From contig JACKCC010000007.1 in assembly GCA_020634245.1 (NCBI GenBank), positions 248,001-312,000 on the forward strand: 64,000 bases of DNA, given 5' to 3'. Under the pieces are notes generated by a model. It saw only the letters and a program-made list of their open reading frames with translations. It was not told where the DNA came from and ran no database searches. Shown in pieces: positions 26,222 through 33,966 of this stretch. Each line of letters starts with the position of its first letter. The first letter of the stretch is position 1. A program made the position numbers and the translations under genes. Source of the stretch: Ardenticatenaceae bacterium. GTDB lineage: Bacteria; Chloroflexota; Anaerolineae; Promineifilales; Promineifilaceae.

Positions 26222-27523
26222 GATGCCTGCACGCGCAAAAAAGACGCCCGGATGGGGTTCCAGCGTCGCGCCCATGTACGGCTTCACCGGGCGGTGTCGA
26301 TTATTCAACTGCTGCAAAATGCGGGATAAGCACGACCTTGGCCTCCACCTGAGCAAAAGCCGCGCCGATGCAGGCCCGCGGCCCGCCACCAAAGGGAATG
26401 TAGGTGAATGCTGGTGGTCTGTCACCGCCCCGGTCAAAACGCTCCGGTCGGAATTCTTCAGGCGCATCCCAGTAACGGCAGTCCGATGCGACTGGTAAAT
26501 GGAAGCCATGACGCGCAGCCGGCTTTGAGTTCACACTACACTCAATATCCTGCGCTGCTATCCGGTTGCCCACGTGAATCGGCGGGTACAACCGCAGCGT
26601 CTCCTTGATCAGACTGTCCAGGTACGGCAGTTGGCTCATGTGCGCTTCCGTCAGGTCATCCTGCCCAACGACGGCATCCACTTCGGCCACCGCCTGGACC
26701 ATCGCCTCCGGGTGTTTGCCCAACAGATGCAGCGCCAGGCCAGCGGCTGCCGTACTCGTGTCGCCCGGCAATCTGCATCGTCAAAATCTGGTCGCGGATA
26801 AGGTCGTCGGTCATTTCGGGATTGCGGGCCAACTGCGTCAGCAAGTCTGGGGATTGGAGATTCGAGATCAGAGATTGGTCGTCATCAATCTCCAATTCGT
26901 TCGCTCGTTCCCGAACAATTCAAACAAATAATCGTCCATCTGGGCTAACGCTTCTTCGTAACCAAAACGAGGTAAGTCCGGCCAGACAATCCACAAACTG
27001 GGGAAATAAGTTAATAGCCCGCGAATCGGCGCCAAAGCCGTTCTAAATCGGGGCCAAACTCTACATCCAGCAGCGTACCCGCGAAGATGGCGCGGCGCGG
27101 CATTTCCACCAGCATATCCTGCACCGAGCCGTCGGCCCAATTGGCCAGCACGCGGTCAGTGTAGGCCTGCATAGCCGGAATGTGCGGCATAACTTGCGGC
27201 TTCAGCAGCACCGGCTCCATTTGCGCCCGCAGATAGTCGTGTTTCTCGCCATCTTCAACGAGGACGCCATGCCGTAGCAGCTTTGTCACCGGGTCGGATG
27301 GGCTGCGCCAGTGGAAATGCTCCCGCTGGCTGACCATGATCTGCCGGTTGCTGTCCGGGCCGACCATAACGGCCGGCTGAAAACCGGGCAGCGTAATCTG
27401 AAAGGCCGGACCGACCTCATCACGCATAATTGCCATCGCCGTCAACAAGGAACGGTCGCGAGCCAATCCTTTGAGGACAGTCAGGCCGGTTTCCGGACCG
27501 GCAACAGGTAGTGGTTTAAGCAT
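26190..27523 (-). pseudogene. Cytochrome P450, several frameshifts
   Basis: Pieces in different frames give a full P450: the N-terminal PGFQPAVMVGPDSNRQIMVS, LVEDGEKHDYLRAQMEPVL, then PRFGYEEALAQMDDYLFEL, DLIRDQILTMQIAG joined to DTSTAAAGLALHLLG (I helix), KETLRLYPP (ExxR), PERFDRG, the heme loop FGGGPRACIGAAFA, and the tail YMGATLEPHPGVF. The start overlaps the crtI stop by 8 bp. The position suggests carotenoid hydroxylation, like CYP175A1 in Thermus (inference). About five indels are needed, one in a TTTTTT run. Confidence 0.75.
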
Positions 27524-29069
27524 GGCTCATTTGATTTTCCCGGAAACTCGGAGTTTCCGGGAAAATGGCTGTAGTTTGTTTGCTGGCCGCCATAATCAAA
27601 TCCTCGACGATTTTGGAGGAGGACAGTACGCCAGGCAGACCAGCACCGGGATGGGTGCCCGCGCCCACGTAGTACAAATTCGCAAAATCTTCGGAGCGGT
27701 TGTGGGGGCGGAACCAGGCCGATTGGGTCAAAATCGGTTCGACGGAGAAGGCCGCGCCCATGTAACTGTTGAGCCGCGTTTCAAAGTGGCGCGGATCAAT
27801 CATATGCTCGGCGACGATGTTGGCCTGCAAATCGGGCAGGTAGTTGTCTTCCAGGAACTGCATGATGGCGTCGCGGTATGGTTTGGCCATTTGCGCCCAA
27901 TCTACGTCAGCGCCCAGATGGGGCACCGGGGCCAACACGTAAAAGCCTTCGTGTCCGTCAGGGGCGATGCTGGGGTCAGTAAGGGTGGGCATGTGCAGGT
28001 AAAGTGAGAAATCTTCGGGTAAGGTTTTGTGCTTGAAGATGTCGGCCAGCAGCCCTTTGTACCGTTCGCCGAGGATGATGTTGTGGTGGGCCAGTTTGCC
28101 CTCGTGGCGGTACAGCTTTTTGGTGCCGAAGTAGATGACGACGAGGGACATGCTGTAGCGGGTGAGCTTTTTCCAGCGGAAATCGCTGTTGCGCAGGCCG
28201 CGCTTTTGGCCAGGGATGAGGTTAAGGTTGGTCCAGGCGACGTCGGCATTGGAGATGACGTGGTCGGCGGTGTGAACTGTGCCGTCGGCCAGGCGAATGC
28301 CGGTGGCCCGCTTGCCCTGGATGATGATTTCGCTGACTTCGCTGTTAAGGTGGATACGGCCGTTCAACTCCTCAATCAACTGCACCAACGCATTGACCAG
28401 CGCCCCCGTGCCGCCCATAGCGTAATGAATGCCCCATTCCCGCTCCAGATAATGGATCATGGCATAAATGGAGGAGGAATCGAACGGGTTGCCGCCAATG
28501 AGCAGGGGGTGGAAGGAGAAAACGCGGCGCAAAAATTCGTTGTCGATGAACTTTGAAACGTATTTGTAGACCGATTTGTGCGATTGCAGTTTAATCAGGT
28601 CGGGGGCCACTTTGAGCATGTCAGTGATGCTCAGGAAGGGCTTGTCGGCCAATTCCACGAACCCTTTTTGGAAGATGGCTTTGGTGGAGGCCATGAAGCG
28701 GCGATAGCCATCGGCATCGGCCGGATTCCGCTGCGCGATCTGGTCGGCGATGAATTCCGTGTTGTCGTTGTAGTCAAACGGCCGTCCCGTGTGGTCAAAA
28801 ATGCGGTAAAACGGGTCCAACTGCTTAAACTCGACATAATCCTCGCGTTTGCGTCCGGCCAGCTCGAAAATTTCGTCGAACATGAACGGGGCAGTGATGA
28901 CTGTGGGGCCGCCATCGAATTTGAAGCCATTTTGCTCAAAAACATAGGCTCGGCCGCCCGGCTTGTTTTGTTTATCAAAAATATCAACCTGATAGCCTTG
29001 AGCCGCCAGACGCGCCGCCGCCCCTAATCCGCCAAAGCCGCTGCCGATGATGATTACTTTTTCTTTCAT
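27516..29069 (-). CDS. crtI: Phytoene desaturase (CrtI family)
   Basis: A 517-residue flavoenzyme that adds double bonds to phytoene on the way to lycopene. The FAD motif is VIIIGSGFGGLGAAARLAAQGY, then DKQNKPGGRAYVFEQNGFKFDGGPTVITAP, and the C-terminal LYYVGAGTHPGAGLPGVLSS. The ATG at 29067-29069 has GGGAGA upstream. The last 18 or so residues (IFPETPSFRENQMSHA) are encoded by a palindromic repeat at 27534-27566 rather than by family sequence. The context in a carotenoid operon supports the role. Confidence 0.9.
   Translation of the reverse strand: MKEKVIIIGSGFGGLGAAARLAAQGYQVDIFDKQNKPGGRAYVFEQNGFKFDGGPTVITAPFMFDEIFELAGRKREDYVEFKQLDPFYRIFDHTGRPFDYNDNTEFIADQIAQRNPADADGYRRFMASTKAIFQKGFVELADKPFLSITDMLKVAPDLIKLQSHKSVYKYVSKFIDNEFLRRVFSFHPLLIGGNPFDSSSIYAMIHYLEREWGIHYAMGGTGALVNALVQLIEELNGRIHLNSEVSEIIIQGKRATGIRLADGTVHTADHVISNADVAWTNLNLIPGQKRGLRNSDFRWKKLTRYSMSLVVIYFGTKKLYRHEGKLAHHNIILGERYKGLLADIFKHKTLPEDFSLYLHMPTLTDPSIAPDGHEGFYVLAPVPHLGADVDWAQMAKPYRDAIMQFLEDNYLPDLQANIVAEHMIDPRHFETRLNSYMGAAFSVEPILTQSAWFRPHNRSEDFANLYYVGAGTHPGAGLPGVLSSSKIVEDLIMAASKQTTAIFPETPSFRENQMSHA
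27534..27566. repeat. Palindromic repeat ATTTTCCCGGAAACT, copy 1, inside the end of crtI
   Basis: Perfect 15-bp arms around a CGG loop. The same arms occur at 37781-37814 with a different loop. In the crtI frame it encodes the IFPETPSFREN tail; the P450 start codon lies 11 bp away. Confidence 0.85.
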
Positions 29070-29089
29070 GGGTCTCCCTTTTCCTTTTA

Positions 29090-29162
29090 ATCGTCCGCAG
29101 ATTTCACAGATGACGTAGATTAGCAAGCATTAAATCTGTGAAACCTGCGCAATCTGTGGTTT
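29090..29162. repeat. CGCAGATTT-type periodic inverted repeat, second copy
   Basis: CCGCAGATTTCACAGATGAC faces AAATCTGTGAAACCTGCGCA, with about 10-bp periodicity, in the folE-crtI gap. Confidence 0.65.
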
Positions 29163-29163
29163 T

Positions 29164-29832
29164 TTATTTAACCAGGCTCAAAAACTCTTTACGCAGTTCC
29201 CGGTCGTCGTTGAATTCGCCCAAGAAACTGGTGGTAAACATGACCGGATGCTCTTTCTTGACGCCGCGCATCATGGAGCACATGTGCTGGCCTTCAACGG
29301 CCACAGCGACGCCGCGCGGGGCGAGGATTTCGTCCAGCATCTCGGCGATTTGCCCTGTCATTCGTTCCTGCACTTGCAGGCGGCGGGCAAACATTTCCAC
29401 CAGACGTGGAATTTTGGACAGGCCAATCACTTTGTTCGTGGGCAGATAAGCGACGTGGACACGGCCGTAAAAAGGCAGCATATGATGTTCACACATACTG
29501 AAATATTCGATGTCGCGCACCAGGACCATTTCGTTGTAAGTCACATCAAACAGCGCGCCGTTGACCAGTTTGACCGGATCGACATTATAGCCGCCCAACA
29601 CTTCGTCATACATGCGGGCGATGCGGTCCGGCGTGCCGATAAGACCGTCCCGTTCCGGGTCTTCGCCAACATTGTCCAGGATGGTGCGTACGGCCGTTTC
29701 AATAGCCAGTTTTTGTGGTGTTTTGTCAATAACCGGGGTGTGGGTGTGATGACCGTTCCCGTTTTTATAGCCATTTTTGCCATGACCGTTGCCGTTGTAG
29801 GAACGGCCGTTTACATTTAACGATTGCAACAT
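29164..29832 (-). CDS. folE: GTP cyclohydrolase I
   Basis: A 222-residue enzyme that turns GTP into dihydroneopterin triphosphate. Signature stretches: TPDRIARMYDEVLGGY, FSMCEHHMLPFYGRVHVAYLP (Zn ligands C and H), RLQVQERMTGQIAE and AVEGQHMCSMMRGVKK. The first 40 residues are an unusual Asn/Gly/His-rich tail (NGNGHGKNGYKNGNGHHTHT). It is the second gene after the CarH-like regulator (21-bp gap). Light-induced folE is known from other LitR/CarH regulons; a pterin antenna for the photolyase is a plausible reason. Confidence 0.93.
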   Translation of the reverse strand: MLQSLNVNGRSYNGNGHGKNGYKNGNGHHTHTPVIDKTPQKLAIETAVRTILDNVGEDPERDGLIGTPDRIARMYDEVLGGYNVDPVKLVNGALFDVTYNEMVLVRDIEYFSMCEHHMLPFYGRVHVAYLPTNKVIGLSKIPRLVEMFARRLQVQERMTGQIAEMLDEILAPRGVAVAVEGQHMCSMMRGVKKEHPVMFTTSFLGEFNDDRELRKEFLSLVK

Positions 29833-29853
29833 AATTACCTCTCTCAAATTTAG

Positions 29854-31182
29854 TTAGTTCACAGTAGCTTGATCGGGCACAACCTTCATTAACCATTCGA
29901 CAATCGGCCGTCCCGTACCATTCAAATAAATATCGACCGCTTCATGATACGCCGACAAATAACGGTGCAGCGTTCCTTGCGGCCAGTGGTAGTTGTCCAA
30001 AAACTGTTTAATCCAGGCCAATTCAACACCAAGATAATTCATATCACCCAGCGTCAGAGCCGAGGTGATATTGCGGGCCATATGCATATTAGCATTAACG
30101 AAATGCTCATAAGGCATGTCGGCCTGTTGAAACTTTTGCCACATATGCGCCTCAATCTGGGACTGCCGCTGGCGGAAATGGTTCAACGCTACTTGGTACA
30201 GCTCGGCAATCGGCTCTGTATCCGGCACGGGCGGATCAAAATGAATCAGCGTTTCGACAATATGCGGCACATCTTCCAGCCGGTTACCCAAATAATGACC
30301 AGGAATACGCTTATGCAGGCCCGGAATCAAGCTAAAAATCAGTCCGCCAAAGGCAGCAGGCATCTCCTGCTCTCGCAAAAAGTGGGCGATTGCCAACAGG
30401 CTCGATGCCGTATGGAGCTGTTGGGCCGACAACAAAACAAGATGCGGCTTAATAGTCTCTAACGTTAATTCCAGCCGTTCAAGAGGAACATCAGCGCCCA
30501 AATAGACGACATCCCAGCCGCGATAACGGAGCAGCAAAGCCAGCAGCAGCGGGGCAAAGGCGTGATCTTCCTGCGGCGGGCAAGCCACGATGATACGTTC
30601 GCGATGGGTGGGCGGCGGAGACGCTGCCAACAACGTGTGCAGCCGCCGCATGGCCAACGCCGAGGCGAAATGCTCTTGCTGCACAGTGGCTTCACCCTCG
30701 TACCATTGGTTGCCAATGGTAGACAGTCCTTTCATGAGTACCTGAAGACAAACCGTTTCCGGTGGATAGATAGCAAACGCCTGGGCCAAAATATGCTCGG
30801 CGGCCGTTTCGTTAAATCGATGACATGCCTCTACCCAGGACTGGCGCAGCTCTTCAACGCGCGTGCCAATAACGGTGGGAACGGCCGTATTCTCATCCTC
30901 ATCTTCCTCACCATAAGCCCAGAGCGGGTTTTGTCCATCTTTTTCCAGCCGCCGCCACAGCTTCACCGCCCGGCTGATACTTAATCCTTCCGACTGGCGG
31001 TCGGTCAACCATTTAATGACTTCCAAATCATACTGCGAATAAAGACGATGCTTGCCTTCTGTCCGCTGCGGATCAGGCAGGCCATAACGCCGTTCCCACG
31101 CCCGCAGCGTATCGGGCTTTATGCCTGTTTCCGCCACAACTACTTTTAGATTGAAAGTTGGTGTCGTATTGATTGTTGTCAT
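29854..31182 (-). CDS. CarH/LitR-like MerR regulator with B12-binding domains
   Basis: A 442-residue predicted light-sensing repressor. A MerR helix-turn-helix fills residues 10-75 (VVAETGIKPDTLRAWERRYGLPDPQR). A helical cap domain carries the W-x9-EH motif (W160, E170, H171) typical of adenosylcobalamin photoreceptors. The Rossmann-like B12 domain (197-310) has E205-D-H207, the expected cobalt-ligand His, but with Ala where the ExHxxG motif has Gly. About 130 further residues (to 442) extend beyond the usual CarH end. It heads the carotenoid operon and is divergent from crtB. Confidence 0.88.
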   Translation of the reverse strand: MTTINTTPTFNLKVVVAETGIKPDTLRAWERRYGLPDPQRTEGKHRLYSQYDLEVIKWLTDRQSEGLSISRAVKLWRRLEKDGQNPLWAYGEEDEDENTAVPTVIGTRVEELRQSWVEACHRFNETAAEHILAQAFAIYPPETVCLQVLMKGLSTIGNQWYEGEATVQQEHFASALAMRRLHTLLAASPPPTHRERIIVACPPQEDHAFAPLLLALLLRYRGWDVVYLGADVPLERLELTLETIKPHLVLLSAQQLHTASSLLAIAHFLREQEMPAAFGGLIFSLIPGLHKRIPGHYLGNRLEDVPHIVETLIHFDPPVPDTEPIAELYQVALNHFRQRQSQIEAHMWQKFQQADMPYEHFVNANMHMARNITSALTLGDMNYLGVELAWIKQFLDNYHWPQGTLHRYLSAYHEAVDIYLNGTGRPIVEWLMKVVPDQATVN

Positions 31183-31323
31183 TACTTATTTGCACTCCTG
31201 CTGAAAACGGCTTTTGTCATTCTTATAATAGTAAACCCTTTGTCAATCTTTTGTCCATATTTTAGACTAAATCAAGAGGTTGAAGTCATCTTTTCAGCAA
31301 GGCATACGGTTATTCTGTCCATA

Positions 31324-31352
31324 ATATTAGCGAGTTGTGTTTATTTTGTCAA
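31324..31352 (-). promoter_or_regulatory. Probable promoter of the carH-like/carotenoid operon
   Basis: On the minus strand TTGACA (31352-31347) and TAATAT (31329-31324) are 17 bp apart. The -35 lies inside the left arm of the palindrome at 31341-31382. Confidence 0.65.
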
Positions 31353-31382
31353 TATAATCTGTGCAAAATATTGACAAAATAA
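31341..31382. promoter_or_regulatory. Palindromic operator candidate between the carH-like gene and crtB
   Basis: TTATTTTGTCAATAT (31341-31355) and ATATTGACAAAATAA (31368-31382) are perfect inverted copies around a 12-bp spacer. Each arm contains a TTGACA -35 box, one per direction. Further TTTGTCAAT/TTGTCCAT-like half sites lie at about 31214, 31239, 31249 and 31316. The natural binder is the CarH-like protein itself; this is inference. Confidence 0.7.
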
Positions 31383-31399
31383 TTTTATTCTGCTATCCT
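31371..31399 (+). promoter_or_regulatory. Probable promoter of crtB
   Basis: TTGACA (31371-31376), 17-bp spacer, TATCCT (31394-31399). The -35 lies in the right arm of the palindrome. Confidence 0.65.
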
Positions 31400-31449
31400 G
31401 TGCCAGTAATTGGTTATTGTCTTTATTCCGAGCATGAGGTGAATTAGAT

Positions 31450-32385
31450 ATGCAACAAGTACAAACTTGGGAACCCCATCTACTGGCAATGGCTTACGAA
31501 GCCGCTCATCCGCCCAAATTACATTTGCCCCGGCTGATTGGCGATCAAAGCGTCCGACAGCAAGCCTATACTCACTGCGAAACGTTAACCGCTTACCACA
31601 GCCGTTCTTTTCACATGGCATCCGGTCTGCTGCCGGCCGAAAAACGGCGTGCGGTGCGTGCGTTGTACGCCTTCTGCCGGGTCACTGATGACATTGTAGA
31701 CAATAACCCGGATACGGCCGTTACCAAATTACAAGAATGGCGCACCCACGTCTTTGCCTCCGAACCACCAGCCAATGATCCGGTGGCCGTTGCCTGGACC
31801 GACACCCGTGCCCATTACCACGTACCCATCCGCTATGCCGAGCAGCTCGTTGAAGGCGTTACCCGCGACCTGACGCAGACCCGTTACGAAACATTCACCG
31901 ATTTAGCCACTTACTGCTACAGCGTCGCCTCCACCGTCGGTTTAATGAGCATGCACATCATCGGCTACAGCGGCCCGGATGCGATTCCCTACGCCATCAA
32001 GCTGGGGCTGGCCCTGCAAATGACCAACATCCTGCGCGATGTGGCCGAGGATTGGGAACGCGGCCGCCTCTATCTGCCGCAAGACGAACTGGCGGCCTTT
32101 AATTTAACGGAAGAAACGATTGCTAACGGCCGTGTCACCGAAGATTGGCGCGAATTCATGCGCTTCCAGATCGAGCGTAACCGAAGCCTGTACGCCGAAG
32201 CCTGGCCGGGCATTCAGATGCTGAACGGCGACGGCCGTTTCGCCATCGCCGCCGCTGCCGGTTTATACCAGGCCATTCTGCAAGATATTGAACAACACGA
32301 TTACGACGTTTTCAGCCGCCGCGCCCACATCGGCACCTGGGGCAAACTACGCCGTCTGCCGCTGTTGTGGTGGCAAAGCCGCTAG
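31450..32385 (+). CDS. crtB: Phytoene synthase (phytoene/squalene synthase family)
   Basis: A 311-residue enzyme that joins two geranylgeranyl diphosphates to phytoene. It has the first aspartate-rich motif in CRVTDDIVD, preceded by SFHMASGLLPAEKRRAVRALYAF, and the second in TNILRDVAEDWERGRLYLPQDEL. GAGGTG lies upstream of the ATG. Divergent from the carH-like gene and sharing its control region, so likely repressed in the dark with the operon. Confidence 0.93.
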   Translation: MQQVQTWEPHLLAMAYEAAHPPKLHLPRLIGDQSVRQQAYTHCETLTAYHSRSFHMASGLLPAEKRRAVRALYAFCRVTDDIVDNNPDTAVTKLQEWRTHVFASEPPANDPVAVAWTDTRAHYHVPIRYAEQLVEGVTRDLTQTRYETFTDLATYCYSVASTVGLMSMHIIGYSGPDAIPYAIKLGLALQMTNILRDVAEDWERGRLYLPQDELAAFNLTEETIANGRVTEDWREFMRFQIERNRSLYAEAWPGIQMLNGDGRFAIAAAAGLYQAILQDIEQHDYDVFSRRAHIGTWGKLRRLPLLWWQSR

Positions 32386-32405
32386 GAGATTGTCAGAGGA
32401 CTCCA

Positions 32406-32476
32406 AAAAGTCCGGCTTGGGGTCAGTTAATTAACACGAGACAAGTGCTCGTTTGCCAATTAAAAACCGGACTTTT
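32406..32476 (+). terminator. Terminator-like inverted repeat after crtB
   Basis: AAAAGTCCGG (32406-32415) pairs with CCGGACTTTT (32467-32476). The 51-base loop itself holds a small CGAG/CTCG hairpin and TTAATTAA. Confidence 0.6.
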
Positions 32477-32561
32477 CAACAAGCTGTTAGTAGCAGGTGG
32501 CGAGGAGCGAGTGGCGGGTACCTGACCCGCCACTCATCACTAATTTGGGTGTGGGAATTTC

Positions 32562-33146
32562 TTAACGAGGATAGGCTCCATACAAAAACACGTCGATCAT
32601 GTCGTCCACCAATTGATCAATTGGTTCTAACGCATGACCGGCCGTAGACGTATAGCTGACGCCATCCATTAGCGCCAAAAAATGTCCAGACAGGCGATTG
32701 GGATCCATGCGCCGCACTTCACCGCGATCCATCGCTTCGGCAAAAAGGTTAGCAATGGGCATAAACATCGCCTCATAGGCCATGTACACCAGCTTCTGCG
32801 AATTCTCCGCCGAAATAGCCAGCATATCGGTTTCCAACATGCTCAACAATTTCATCGGCATATGGCTGGCAAACCAGTTCGCGGCTGCCTTAAGCTGAGT
32901 CTCAATTTTAGGCTCCGCCTTTTGGATTGCTTCGGCCAGGCCATCCTGATGGCGATGCAGGCCACGCTCCGTTACTTCGACGAAAAGCTGCTCCTTACCA
33001 TCAGGCACGTGGTAATAGAGGGAGGCCTGCCGCATTTCCAGAGCATCGGCAATGTCACGCATGGAAACGGCCGTATACCCACGTTCATGGAACAATTCTT
33101 CAGCTACATTTAATACTCGTTCTTTTGCACTTGTCGCTTCAATCAT
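32562..33146 (-). CDS. TetR family transcriptional regulator
   Basis: A 194-residue repressor. The N-terminal DNA-binding domain reads KERVLNVAEELFHERGYTAVSMRDIADALEMRQASLYYHV. The C-terminal domain (FASHMPMKLLSMLETD to the end) has no recognised ligand pocket. A palindrome lies 13 bp before its start codon, which suggests autoregulation. The next gene in the same direction (upstream) is a membrane protein. Confidence 0.9.
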   Translation of the reverse strand: MIEATSAKERVLNVAEELFHERGYTAVSMRDIADALEMRQASLYYHVPDGKEQLFVEVTERGLHRHQDGLAEAIQKAEPKIETQLKAAANWFASHMPMKLLSMLETDMLAISAENSQKLVYMAYEAMFMPIANLFAEAMDRGEVRRMDPNRLSGHFLALMDGVSYTSTAGHALEPIDQLVDDMIDVFLYGAYPR

Positions 33147-33159
33147 AATTAATAACCCT

Positions 33160-33177
33160 ACCTAACGGTCATTAGGT
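33160..33177. promoter_or_regulatory. Candidate TetR operator
   Basis: ACCTAA-CGGTCA-TTAGGT, a 6-bp-arm inverted repeat close to the tetR start codon, of the size TetR proteins usually bind. Confidence 0.5.
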
Positions 33178-33235
33178 TAAATGATTTTGGGCATTTTGTC
33201 AAGCCTTTCAAGAGTAAAACAGATTGTTTTGGATA

Positions 33236-33913
33236 TCAAAATCCGCGCCGCTGGCCCTGCCAGGGCGGCGGCGCATTTTCCTGGAACTCGGTCACACTTG
33301 GTCCGCCCAACCGGTGCAGTCGCCATGTACCATAGAGATAACTGAAGATGAGCAGCAGCAGGGTTGCCGGCCAGCCCAACAACAGATTCACTCCGGCCAA
33401 CTGCTCGGCTTGCGCCGCCTGGAACAAATTCAACTGCAAGCCGACCCTTACCAGAAAGAAAATCGCCCAGAACCATGTCACTTCCGTGTAAGCCGGGCGA
33501 ACACGTGGATGCCAATACCAGTCCCAAGGCCAGCGCCGCGCCAAGTAGCTGGTCCAGGCGACCATTGGTTTTCCAGCCACAATACTGCCTAACGCCAGCA
33601 AAGCCGTTCCCACTCCGGTTAAAATGCCGGGCAGGAAGAATCCTTCCTCGCGGTTCAAAATCTGAACCAGAGCCAGAGAAAGCAACACGCCGGCTACACC
33701 GGCAACGGCCGTCCATATTGATTGATGCCGCACCACCCGCCAAATCAGGAACAAAACCGCCAAAGAAAGCGAACCCCAGACTGCGTATGAAAACCCCCAC
33801 CACTTAGCCAATACCAAAAACAAGAGCGGCGGCAATACAATATCAATTATGCTGCGGCTGCTTAACACGACATCGCGCAATTCTTGTAATAATTCGCTTA
33901 ATTTATTGGGCAT
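33236..33913 (-). CDS. DUF3159-like integral membrane protein
   Basis: A 225-residue protein with about six membrane helices. The order of segments, with SRSIIDIVLPPLLFLVLAKWWGFSYAVWGSL near the start, R-x-V-R-x-Q after helix 2, and GKPMVAWTSYLARRWPWDWYWHPRVRPAYTEVTWFWA, resembles DUF3159 proteins of unknown function. Head to head with the DegV gene. Confidence 0.65.
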   Translation of the reverse strand: MPNKLSELLQELRDVVLSSRSIIDIVLPPLLFLVLAKWWGFSYAVWGSLSLAVLFLIWRVVRHQSIWTAVAGVAGVLLSLALVQILNREEGFFLPGILTGVGTALLALGSIVAGKPMVAWTSYLARRWPWDWYWHPRVRPAYTEVTWFWAIFFLVRVGLQLNLFQAAQAEQLAGVNLLLGWPATLLLLIFSYLYGTWRLHRLGGPSVTEFQENAPPPWQGQRRGF

Positions 33914-33966
33914 TGGCTTTCTCGATTAACAAACTAAAATTGTACGTTATAGTTCAGGAATATATT

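Noticed and set aside
24000..27100. In-frame recoding or introns as the cause of the broken genes
   Set aside because: Many different indels are needed in four genes, with no common slippery site or splice-like signal.
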